64,000 nt of DNA, taken from Rhexocercosporidium sp. MPI-PUGE-AT-0058 (lineage: Eukaryota > Ascomycota > Leotiomycetes > Helotiales). The notes below the pieces were generated by a model, which saw only the letters and a list, made by a program, of their open reading frames with translations, was not told the DNA's origin and did not search any database. The DNA is taken from the NCBI GenBank assembly GCA_020746875.1, contig JAGTJL010000006.1, positions 1 to 64,000 of the forward strand. Direction: 5' to 3'. Positions within the stretch are counted from its first letter, which is position 1; every line of letters begins with the position of its first letter. Shown here piece after piece: positions 1 to 10,474 of the stretch. Made by a program: the position numbers and the translations under genes.

Positions 1-246
1 CGTAACGACCGCTAAGACTAATAAACCGCCAAAAGTCTAACGGTTTTAGCGGTCTTAAAAAGAATAAAAGTTTTATATAAAATTAATACGTTTACTATTA
101 AATAAGAGCTTCGTGCTTAATTAAAAATAATATCTTAATTATATTAATTATTATTTATTTTATTATACATAATATACTTACTTCTCGATTATTAAGATTA
201 ATATAACCTACCGTATTTATACCGAGTAAATACACGGTTCGTGACA
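1..246 (+). mobile_element. 3' part of a 481-bp LTR (Gypsy-1 family)
   Basis: This matches bases 236-481 of the LTRs at 42833-43313, 49421-49901 and 34422-34902 and ends in the same GTGACA. The left end is outside the window, so it may be a solo LTR or the 3' LTR of a full element. Bases 7-18 and 43-54 form an inverted repeat (GACCGCTAAGAC / GTTTTAGCGGTC) that recurs in all four copies. Confidence 0.9.
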
Positions 247-259
247 TTTCTTTAATAAA

Positions 260-3245
260 CAGACTGGCCAATAAGTCAGTCTAAACCAGCCCAAATCATT
301 AATTGAGCCTAAATTCGTAATCAGTCAGTACCTAGCCCTAACCCTAATAAGTCAATTGTAATAGGCTCAACTAATTTAAACTATTAGTTAAGAAGTAAGA
401 AATACCTCGTAATAAGGTTAGTTTTAATAATGTAAACAGGCCAAATTTAAGGCGATCCCGTCGCTCGCTTACGTCTAAATCCAGCCCTTTAATTGGCCTA
501 AATCCCTAAAATCCCCATAACTTAATTACGTAAATTCGTTTTAAATTATCTAAACTCACGATCCTACTGTATTTTGTCTTAATTACTTAAACAAACACTA
601 TTACTATGACTTTCACTACCGGCTCTCTTACAAATACTTAAGATGTAAAAGCTAGACCTTTTTTTACGCCTTTTATAGCGTTAAATAATACTTTAATTAA
701 CCCCTTCCGAGCTATGATAGCCCCTAACGCCGCGACGAAAAGGCCAACTTTACGAGATCGCTGTACTTGTCTAACACCTACTTATAACGACTGTTATAAC
801 TCAGACAAGCCTTCAAACGTTAATAATAGACTAGAGTACTCTTCGTACGACTTTGAAGAGTCATTATTCAATGATCGCGCTATTTTAATAGCTAGGTTAC
901 CTTTAGGGTATATCGTTATAAGTGCGAGTAAGAGGAAGATACGCTAATAAGTATAAAAAGTTGGCTATAATCTCATAAACACAAATAAGACGGTAAATAA
1001 TAGCGTATAGTACTATAAGCTTTATATATATTCCCTTATGAAATCTGCAGATTTCCAGTTAATGTATATAAGTTATTATAATGCCACTTTCTCTCGGAAT
1101 CGCGAATATTACTTTAACGCTAATACTTTAAATAACGTTAAGCGCCACATACTTAACGCGTATATATTCGACGTAAGAGGAGACACTTAAAGGATTAAAT
1201 TATTAAAACCTCCGCGCGCTTAACCTTTAGGTGCTATAAGCAGTAGTTATAGCGAAGTCATCTCCTTCCGTTAATAAAAGTTCGTGAACGCGTTTTTAAA
1301 GTAAGTTATTTACGACAACGTTAAGCATTAAAAAGTAACGTTAAAACGCCTACGGCGTTGCTTTAAAATAGTTAATATTAATACTTTAAATACTTTCCTA
1401 AAGTCACATTCGACAGTTAAGGCGTGGGTTTATAAGCTCTTTACTTATATAAAACCTTAGATTATAAAAGGGATATAGAACGCTAAATCGAAGATTACCA
1501 TTACTTTTAACGGCTGGGGATCGAAGAGAGAGAAGATTAATATACTTGGTGTTATTGTGCATTTTATTAACGACAAATATGAGATGATTACACGTCTTAT
1601 TGGCCTACCTGAACTGCTAGGCCATGGAAAGACCGTTGTTAGTATACATCTAATCGTTCCGCATTAATTAATTAATATAGAACAATGCTTCATCCTCCTC
1701 TCACTCCTTAAACGATTTAGCCTTATAATTGAGAATATTAATTGGTTTGTGTTTAATAACGCAATTAACAACAATATAACGCTTATAGAGGTAGGGAAGG
1801 AAATAGGTTTTGACGCCAAATCGAAGAGATTACGTTGTATAGGCCATATTATTAATTTAATTGTTAGCGCCTACTTATTTAGTTAAGATAAGAGCTCTTA
1901 GAGCGACGTTTATAAGGTGGCGGGACCGAACGATCGACGGAAGTTGTGGCGCCGGAGGAGAGAGGTTAAAAAGCTTCACAACTTAGTGGCACACGTTATG
2001 GCCTTTAGCAAGAGAACCACATTATTCCTGGCCTTATAGTCAAGGCTAAATGTTAATATAGCAAAAGAAAAGGAATAAAAGCTAGTGCTAGACGGAGGAA
2101 TTCGCTGGAATGCCACTTATTCAATGGTACGCCGAGGCCTCGAGCTACGATAAGCTCTTAAAGAGTACGCGGTTATGTTATACGTTTCCGCCGACAAAGA
2201 AGATCGGGAGATATTTAATAACGACTACCTGTCAGATGCGGAGTAAGAGACATTAAAAATCATTAAATTATAGCTTAAACTACTATTTCTTTTTACTAAA
2301 GGTCTAGAGGGTAATGCAAAGCTAACGGAGGGAGCTTTAAAGCCGTCGCATAGTACTTTGTGGAAATCTTTAATCGTACTAAAGCATCTTATGGGCCACT
2401 TCGAAAAGCTTAAAACAAACGCGAAAGCGCACCGATTCGACGACTATAAGGGCATTCAGCAGTCGATTACGTTAGCTTGGGGAGCTTATCAAAAGTGGTA
2501 CAAAAAGACCGACGATTCTGTGGCGTAGTATACTTCAATAATATTATACCCTTTCTATAAGTAGTCTTTTTTAAAAAAGAATTAAAAGGGACTGCTGGCG
2601 CTATTCTTTATATTTATAAAGTCAAAAGTCAAGAAAGTATAGGAGGACTAATATAAAGGAGCGACAGTTGCTTCTCGCGCTACTTTGTCTCTTAAACCCG
2701 GTCCTGCAGCCCCTTTCGTGGAAAAGGACTACTTAAAGTCAGTCTTTAACGCCGCCGCGCCAATCTCTCGACCACGACCTATAGCGCAAGCCTTAGGTCG
2801 AAGAGATTAATATTTCCATTATCTCGCAGAGCCACCTATAAAACATATAAGAGTAATAGAGTACTAGAAGTTGCGGGAGGCCGAGTGGCCACAATTAGCT
2901 CGAATGGCCTTTGACTTTCTAGCTATTCTTGCTATAAACTCGGAGTGTGAAAAAGTCTTTTCTTTAGTTTTTAAATAAACAACTCTAAAGAGTTCTCAGT
3001 TGTTAGGGGAAATGCTGTGTCACCAGGAGTGTTTAAAGAATTGGCAAAATCGTAGTGCTATTGAAATTGCTAGAGCTTTTAATATTATATTGCTTAACGT
3101 CTGATTTTTATAAATTATCTTTAATTAAAATTAATATTAATTAATTTATTAAGTTAAGTCAATCAATTGCCTCCATTTACGTCAGTCAGTTAGTCGAGAA
3201 ATATTCTTCAATTAATACTGACTGACTGACTTATTGGCCAGCCTG
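260..3245 (+). mobile_element. hAT DNA transposon, copy 1 (2986 bp, RIP-mutated)
   Basis: The terminal inverted repeats are CAGACTGGCCAATAAGTC at 260 and, reading inward from the other end, CAGGCTGGCCAATAAGTC ending at 3245; they differ by one G/A transition. The flanks are TTAATAAA (252-259) and CTAATAAA (3246-3253), an 8-bp target duplication with one T/C difference, as expected for hAT. The interior keeps a ruined transposase frame on the plus strand. Copies 2 (15218-18217) and 3 (35590-38244) are relatives with diverged ends. Confidence 0.93.
714..3104 (+). pseudogene. hAT transposase remnant
   Basis: The frame is broken by many stops, mostly TAA or TAG where CAA or CAG would be expected. 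The open N-terminal stretch at 714-947 (about 77 codons) resembles the start of the frame in copy 2 (15475-15918): both share LRDRC, a Y-N-D cluster and a closing K-R-K-I. Near the C-terminus (about 2900-3104) the hAT dimerisation region is readable, with SECEKVFSLVFK followed by a KNWQNRSAIEIA-like end and a TGA at 3102. An active enzyme would be a cut-and-paste transposase; this copy cannot make one. The call rests on the C-terminal motif together with the TIR and 8-bp duplication of the element. Confidence 0.85.
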
Positions 3246-5923
3246 CTAATAAAGTCATTATATCCTAAGACTGAGTGACTTGATCAACGATGGGTAGTAA
3301 ATGAAAATATCTAGACTAGCGGTGGCGTTAGCGCTGGTAAGTCGACTGTAATCTACGGAGATCCTCTTATCTCCGTTAATTATATATTCTTAAGACTGAT
3401 GATTCCATATAGAAATTAATATGATAGTCCCGTATATTAAGAAGCACTTTCATAAAGCTATTGTGCAGGCGATAGTAGTCGACTCGCTCGACTTTGATCC
3501 TTTGCCACGTGGTCAGTTCTATGGCGGAAGTTCTGTTTGAGATAGATATAGGCTAGGACTACATCTGCAAAAATTTTGAGAGGCAGACGTCGGCCAACTG
3601 CGCCAGAGGCGCCATTTCTGGCGCTTTTAGCGCTTTCGGCCTAAAAGTTGTATGTCGAAAATTTTAGCACCGAAAGCGGCACTTCGGCGAATCACTTTTG
3701 CGGCGGCGCCCTACTTTCTACGGTAGCCGGTCCTCTACTTTTCGCAGCGAAAAAAAAAATTGCCGTAAGGTTTTAAGGCTTTACTTTACTTTACCTACCT
3801 TACTTTACCTTACCTTGCTTTATTTTACCTTATTACTGTAATAGCACGTGTATATAAGAGCCTTGGCATAAGTGTAATTTCTCTGAATCGTCACGTGCAC
3901 TTATTAGATTTTTTTTTAGCGTGGAAATTCATAGCGTAAGAGCTTTAGCGAAGAGGTTTTTAAGACCGTGCGTAATCTTCGGAATTAAATTAATAATAAA
4001 TCCGCGAGTACGAACCTTTATTAATTATTTCTTAATCCTTTTCCTAAAATAAACCTTTATATCGACCGTATTTCCTTAAGATCGTCTCTTAAAACATTTA
4101 TTCGATTTTCTTTTAATATTACTTTATAATACAATTATCGTAATATAACTCGTCTTCCCTTATCTTTTAAGTAATTCAATCTTTTGTATGCTTTCCTAAT
4201 TAAACTTAAGTCTCGTTAGTTTATACGACTAAAACCATTAATCTTCGGTCTAATTTTCGTGCTCAATAGCTTACTTATTAAAGTCGTGAGATTCTATTTG
4301 CGTACGAAAGGATTAGTTTACGACGTGCGACTCGTCGAATATAGCCTTCTTTTTTAAATGCTATACGAATAGCGTGAAGACTAACGTTTTAATAAAAGAT
4401 TAAAGGAATATCGGCTTAAATAATACGTCGATTCCTTCTCAAAGCAATAACTTATTAAATCAGTCGTTTACGTTACGGAGTATTTAAATAAGCTTTACAA
4501 CTTCGTCAATAGTATTAAGGAATTAATCGAGTTGAAAGTGCGTATTATACTTAACGTAAAGTGAGATTTAATTAAAGAGCGATTTATCTTAAATTTAGCC
4601 GGCTTTAAAGTAAAGAGTTTAATAATGTAATCTTTCGTCGCGAGAAGTCTACTTCGTAAGGGTTTTTGGCGTAGGTACACTTAGTGTAGAATCATGCTGA
4701 AAGTCTTGATTTCTGGTGCAAAAAGCGGCGGATTAGCATTAATTTATCATTGGGTGGTATCCTTATACGTAACCTTGTCGAGTAGAAACCTCTCGAATCG
4801 TGCACGGATAGCGAATATATATTATATCGGGCAACTACCAAAGTATATCGCAAATCACAAGTGCCCACGAACGCCTATAGGGCTGGGGAAGTCAAATACT
4901 GGGTCTGCAGGACGCTGCAATCGTCGACTTTTTTACCTTGCTTAGTCTTATTAGAGTAAAGCTTTTCGGGTCGGAGAAGAGTTCCAAATCGATAAGTGAC
5001 CAGTTTTGCTCACTGTATTATTAGGTTTCCCGTTGACCGTGTATTGGCATCCGAATCATGTCGGCTCAGCTCAGGAGGACAACATTTTTTTTTATTTTTT
5101 TTATGGGGGGTTCCATAATCTATTAGCTGCCTAAGGCGCCACGCAGATGTACTATTTAGGTCTAGTCTACAGAAGGGTTCACGAGCCACCGGCTCCACAT
5201 CCAGGGCTGAAAAAAGTAAATAACAATCAAAACATAAGAAATAAATTAGTAAATCAAACTCCGTGTGACCTCCTCCCTGACTTCGCCTTCCGTTCCTGTG
5301 CGTTGATAAAATGTGGCAGCCCCCTTAGGGGCTCAGTTGACACTAATAACAATCGTTTTCGTTGCCGCTCTGGCCGTCCCCTTTACAGTGGTGAAAGTGT
5401 CTTTGCGCAGGCAGCAAATTGATCTAACAATCCTGTTGCTAACATAAATGACACAACCTTGGGTATGAGTTTCCTATTAGTGAGAGAGGAGGACAACTTT
5501 TCGTCATTTATGGCATTCGCCGGTTCAGATTTGTCAGCATCTCTCATTTGTCAAGATCATCCCCCGCCCACGCCACAGGCAGCCAAGCTGAGGAGAGAGG
5601 AGTCATGAGGTAGTACGGGAGCTTAGACTTGTCATGATTTGCATGTTGATCCTCTCCGCCGGGGACTGAAGTGGCAAGCCACAATCACCAATGAGAGCCG
5701 AAAGGAAGGAGGACTGGACGGAAAAAGAAAGCAGTCTGACAGCTCAAAACAATGTCCCAGCCCGTGTCACATACGGGGCTAATTTTTCACCTGATGCGCT
5801 CCAGCGTCTCGGTAATTGCCAGGCCAAAACTTGAAATAGAAGTGAGAGGTTATAAGCTGGCTTCACATGCTCTTTGAACTTTGAACGCATCAACAGCAAG
5901 CTACTTGATCGCGAAAAGTCAAC
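3246..5923. other. Non-coding stretch, no gene recognised
   Basis: The left part (3246-4680) is AT-rich and mutated, with a short tandem run of TTTAC/TTACC units at about 3781-3835 and a GC-rich dyad around 3595-3720. A 61-codon open frame on the minus strand (4495-4680) has no recognisable motif and may be a decayed transposon piece. From about 5000 the base composition becomes normal and the stretch leads into the gene at 5924. I see no coding exon here, only candidate upstream sequence. Confidence 0.5.
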
Positions 5924-7389
5924 ATGTCTATTATAACATCACCGGAGCTTAGGAATCCTTGGGGATACCTGTACCTCCCCACTCAAGCCGACATCGAGGC
6001 CACATATCTATTGCAGTTAATGTTGTGCTTTGCAATGTAAGGTTTTGTGCTAACCAGCGACCATGTGCATATGCAAGCAAAAGCTAACAACTAGTTTTTA
6101 TGGATACAGTGGAGGCTACTTGTGGGAGTAGGTCTTAATCTTTTCCTGTATATCTGCAACTGATGGATTATTAGCACTGTCGTTTTTTTTATCGATGATG
6201 TCGAATTTATCTTCTGCAGGCGCTTTAATATAATATCCTTTCTGTTTATCTTAAGTAGGTTAGTAGTAGTATTACTTGTATATTTATTCTACGTATCCGA
6301 CTTATTATTGATTTTGACTAACAAATACTTTAATGTCCTAGAGTCTCTACACTTATTAGTTCGGCGAGTTGGATAGCGTTTTATATGGCGAGAATTGAGC
6401 ACTGTCGCTTGGCGAACTATATTGACTGTATTGCCGAGACTCTCTGCATCTTGTCGTCTGCGTCGTTGCTTCAAGCAAGGTATTAATATATGCCCTCTTT
6501 AATTTGGTTGCTCTCTCGAAGTGTCACTGCTACTGCTACTGCTACTGCTACTGCTACTGCTACTGACTTCTCAAAGGATTGTAGCTGTATTCAAAGACAA
6601 TAAACCTGTCTTGTTTCTAACGTTTGGCCTATTGTGAGTTCATGATGATTCACCTTCCCTGCTTATTGGGCAGATACTAATTTTTATTAGAGTCGTCAGC
6701 CCCATAGCAGGCAGTCTTGTCACGGCTGGCATGAAGACTATTAATCTGCCCAACCACAGCGGATGCTCTTTTATCTCGACCCCCTCTTATACTTTCCTTC
6801 CGTATCTCGTACAAGCCGTATTTGATGTGCTAGTCTTCGTTTTATGCACTTGGAAGGTGGGATAAACATCGATATCCAATCCATATGTCAGATCTAGTGC
6901 TAATAAACTTCTTCCCAGCTCCTTGTCACGAATGCCGTCTCCTTATCCGACTTTAGACGCCGAAAGTCTGCGATGAAAGTTACTCAAGCGTTTTTTGACG
7001 CCGGCGTAAGCCCACTAACTTTTATCACTGAACAAGCCTAACCATTCCGCCAGTTCGTTTATTACGTTCCAGTCGTTTTCATCCAAATCACTACCTTAGT
7101 GTTTGTCACAAAGTCAAACTCTAGCCTGCGTTTCATAACAGCAGCAATGGCAGACTGCATTTCTTCCGCTCAGGCCCTGCGCATCACACGCAGTCTCTGG
7201 AAACTTAATCAGCTGAAGAAACAAATCCCTAATCTAAGTTTCATTGGAGGGCAGTTTGCCAGCTTCTCAAATGGCCCTGCTACACGTACGGCCCAACCGA
7301 TAACCCAACCATCGGGTCAGACCTTGGAGTCACCGCGCAAGGATGTGACAGCCGTTCGGGAAGATGAGGCAGAACTTGATGAAGTATGA
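5924..7389 (+). CDS. Multi-pass membrane protein, fungal GPCR-like/DUF6533-like (332 aa, 8 exons)
   Basis: Exons that join in one open frame: 5924-6036, 6110-6127, 6175-6258, 6342-6479, 6577-6633, 6691-6856, 6919-7005, 7054-7389 (999 nt, TGA at 7387). All introns are GT..AG and 47-97 nt long, and several have CTAAC/CTAACA branch sites. The product has about seven hydrophobic segments, for example LLQLMLCFAIGGYLW, the stretch around FILSRVSTLIS, LCILSSASLL, YLVQAVFDVLVFVL and FVYYVPVVFIQITTLVF, separated by short basic loops. It ends in a hydrophilic tail of about 60 residues rich in Pro, Thr, Glu and Asp. The pattern W-D..D-D-V-E, a conserved Cys before the third segment, and a late SNSSLRF loop recall the large fungal family of small seven-helix proteins of unknown function (DUF6533-like). 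That assignment is from memory of the pattern and is tentative. No stop or frameshift remains, so the gene looks functional despite transposons on both sides. A microsatellite lies in intron 4. Confidence 0.8.
6526..6565 (+). repeat. ACTGCT microsatellite inside an intron
   Basis: About 6.7 uninterrupted hexamer units lie within the fourth intron (6480-6576) of the membrane-protein gene, just before the acceptor. Its length does not affect the reading frame. Confidence 0.95.
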
Positions 7390-7511
7390 ATCTGCCGTGG
7401 AGCTATTATGCCTGATGTGGAGCTCGGCTGGTTCGATGGTGGGGTTAGCAGCGGCTTTTGTTTCTTGATTTTTCTTCTCTCGGTATCTCCTAAAGCTTTT
7501 TTTGCCTTCTA

Positions 7512-7866
7512 GTCGAGGATAATGTCGTCAATCAGAAATTGGCCGTAAAGGTCTTGGAAAAGTACCACTATGTCGTGACTGTTGTTGACAATGGGCTCGA
7601 AGCCTTTGAAGCTGTCACAGTAAGACGATACAATTGTGCTAATAAATGTACAAATGCCAATCATCATGAGTTTCCTACGGCCAATTCCATATCCGTATCA
7701 TGAATAGTAGTACAGCGGGGCTTTGAAGCCACAGCAAAGATTAAAGACTACGAGCGGAGTCAAGGCACTCAACGAATCCTAATTATTACAATCACTGCCT
7801 ATGCTATATTAAGAGATTGAGAAAAGTGTATACAAGCTGACATAGACGACTATTTATCTAAGTTTC
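7512..7866 (+). pseudogene. Receiver-domain fragment of a group III hybrid histidine kinase (Nik1/Os-1 type)
   Basis: Bases 7512-7620 read [19 protein letters not shown] and [15 protein letters not shown], which is the start of the receiver domain of fungal group III hybrid histidine kinases. These are the osmosensing kinases also hit by dicarboximide and phenylpyrrole fungicides. After a frame slip near 7640, L-I-N-V-Q-M-P-I-I stands where the family has L-M-D-V-Q-M-P-I-M, so the phospho-acceptor Asp codon GAT is now AAT. After a lost intron, 7736-7866 reads GFEATAKIKDYERSQGTQR and then EKCIQADIDDYLSKF, with a TGA in place of a CGA. Only the receiver remains: there are no HAMP repeats and no kinase core. 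It starts about 120 bp after the membrane-protein stop and is probably a translocated or recombined scrap of a gene elsewhere in the genome. Confidence 0.85.
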
Positions 7867-8615
7867 TTAACTAGAGCTACTTAATCTAAATAATCTCTAA
7901 GTGCATATTCGGCAATTACATAAATCATTGAATTTAAATGGTTTGTATAGGTGTTCAGGGAAAGCGAGATGATCTAATGGCGCGAGATCTATAACGTGTG
8001 ACGGCGGTTTACATTTAATGCAAGAGGCAAGGAGAGCATCGTATAAGGAGAGAGTACTATTATTTTTTACGCTTTTTTTAGGTCTTCACAGCAAGAACTT
8101 GTGACCTTTTTGTACTAGTATTATTGAATATTCAATCGGAGCCCTAACCCTAACCCAAACCCTTCCGAATCCGAAAATCGATCTATCAATCGTACGGACA
8201 AATCGGGCATGGACAGGGCGCCGGACTAGCCAGTGATTAATTGTGTCGTCATCGTTCAAGGCCTGATTTTCCCACGACCTATTCATCTTTATAGCCTTTG
8301 TTAATCAACGACATCACCCTCACTCCATTCTTCCTTTTAAAATATTTTTTCGGGCATAAACGGCTCTCGATTCTATTTATTATATTAATCTACTTCCTAT
8401 ACGTATATAGTATTCGACACGTTTTACTTACCCCGCACACCTATTAATATTTTCCGAATTATAAATACTTGCCGGTTAAAGATCTCGATCCGCTAAGACG
8501 CCTCTTCTTGTCCTTTAAACCCTTATTACCCCAACTCAGACGATCTCACTTAAGCCTTTTATATTCCCACGTCCTCCACCGCTTAGTTTTAAAGGTAATA
8601 ATCCTCCTACTATTA
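7867..8615. other. AT-rich spacer, no gene recognised
   Basis: This is mutated sequence between the kinase fragment and the pogo-like element. It contains CCCTAACCCTAACCC at 8142-8156, too short to be a telomere. A 66-codon minus-strand frame (8086-8286) has no motif. Confidence 0.45.
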
Positions 8616-10474
8616 ACGTAGGTGGTACGCGACCCGTGTACGTAAGAGACCCGTGTTGTTTCCCCCACATTTTCGTGGCTCTCTTCATAATAATACTAAT
8701 AACTCGACTAATTATTATCTAAATAGTCAAAACGAAGGGGGAATTGCTCTAGTTATACAGGCGCATTAACGAGGCCAATTCTCATTTCTTAAAGCGGCCT
8801 GTCGCTCGTATAATATACCGTATTTGACTGCACTAGATCGCGTTAAAAGAGTCCCTGCGAAATGCGATTCTTAATTTAAAAGCAGAAAACTCACGGATTT
8901 AAAAGAGTAGACCTTTAAGTAATAGATATTAATTATAATTAAAAGAGGTTTACTTATAGGACTTTAATTTATACGCGTAATAGCGAATTTATTACTCTTA
9001 AAACGCGCTGGCGCGGATGAAGTTTTAATTATAGTTATTAATTACAAATGGGTTTATAATTATATTTAGCGGTATAATAACCTCTAATTGAAATATACAC
9101 GAAAATACGATTACTAGCGTGCTTTTTGGGAAGATGTCTTAATTATACGAGCTTAGTTCGATCTTATATAGAATACAATTATTAAATATAAGATCTTAAA
9201 AGAAGATATATATAACTTTAATAAGACAGGGTTTTAAATAGGAGTAATAGTTATTACAAAAGTGATTATAAGCAGGGAAAGAGTAGGCAAAGCAGTTATT
9301 ATATAATTAGGGAATCGAGAATGGGTTATAGCTATTGAGTTAATTGACTTTATAAGTAACGGGCTTCTTCTTGTTATTATTCTTAAAGGAAAGGTACATA
9401 TCTTTATATAGTATTTCAACGACTTATTACGAGATTAAGTTATTGCAGTTAATGAAAAGGGGTAAACTAATGATTAGTTAGGTCTTTTATAGCTTATTAC
9501 TGTTTTTGAGCCGTATATAGTATCGTGTACGAGAGGAGTATACAGACTTTTGATTCTAGATGGGCACGGAAGTCATATAATACCGGAATTCGACCTGTTT
9601 TATACAGAACATAAGATTATTACGCTTTATATGCCGGTGTATAGCTTATACCTATTGCAACCACTAAATTTAAGCTGTTTTGCGACCTTAAAACGTGCGT
9701 ACGGGCGTTAGATTTAGCACTAATACGTGACGAAGTTAATTATATTGACAAGCCAGACTTTCTTACGGTATATTATAAAGCACGCACGGAAGTTATAACT
9801 TTTGCAATTACACGTAGTGGTTTTGTAGCTGCTGGTTTAATTTTTTTTAATCTAGAGCGCGTACTTGAAAAGCTTAATACTTAGATTCGTATACGTACTC
9901 TTTTACTAACACCTTTACTATTATAGTAATAGATTCTAAAGACTCCGTAGCACCTTGAGGCGGTAGACCTTTAAGTAAAATTAATTAAAGAGTTTTTATA
10001 TTATCGGATGTATTTAAATATCCCCTTTAGTTTTATAGAATCGGCATTTCAGCAGCTAGTTAAATGCGCGAAAATAGTTATATATATTAATATAATTCTT
10101 ATAAAAGAGAATAAGTAATTACGGGCCGAAAATTAACGTTAAAAGAGGAAGAGAGTAATAAAGAGGTCTTTTATATAATTTAGGGAGATTCTTATAGTTT
10201 AGTAGGACATAGAATTAATAGAAAGAGCTGAAAACGGGCCTGTAAGTAAGGAGGTGGATTTATTTAAAGAGCTACAACCGCGCGCTGTGCGCATATGTAA
10301 TATATGTAGATCAGCTGAGTATATTGCCCGTACATGCCCTATACGTATACGGTAAAATAGAACTGGTTTTAAGAGCTTATAATTACGTGTTAAATAATAT
10401 TGGTATTTTTTATTAAGGTAAGTGGGGGAAACAACACGGGTCCCTTACGTGCACGGGTCGCTTACCACCTACGT
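8616..10474 (+). mobile_element. Fot1/pogo-type DNA transposon (1859 bp)
   Basis: TIRs of about 53 bp start ACGTAGGTGGTACGCGACCC at 8616 and have their inverted partner ending at 10474, with only a few, mostly transition, differences. TA stands immediately outside both ends (8614-8615 and 10475-10476), as expected for Tc1/mariner-pogo insertion. Size, TIR and the internal DDE frame agree with the Fot1 group of fungal transposons. Confidence 0.93.
8880..10330 (+). pseudogene. Pogo/Fot1-type DDE transposase remnant
   Basis: The frame is full of C-to-T stops but the catalytic region is readable around 9545-9720: LDGHGSHIIPEFDLF, then a YTEHKIITLYMP stretch, then LYLLQPLN and TLKRAYGR. These are the second catalytic Asp block and the following LLQPLD/LKRAYG landmarks of the DDE_1 superfamily. 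Upstream (9240-9500) an A-I-E-L-I-D segment and an ILKGK motif fit the same domain. Near 10290 CNICRSAEYIARTCP resembles the C-terminal Cys-rich tail common in Fot1 proteins. It is inactive in this copy. Confidence 0.85.

Noticed and set aside
8142..8156. CCCTAA repeats resembling a telomere (also 336-347)
   Set aside because: Only two to two and a half units, inside ordinary sequence; expected by chance in such AT-rich DNA and not evidence of a chromosome end.
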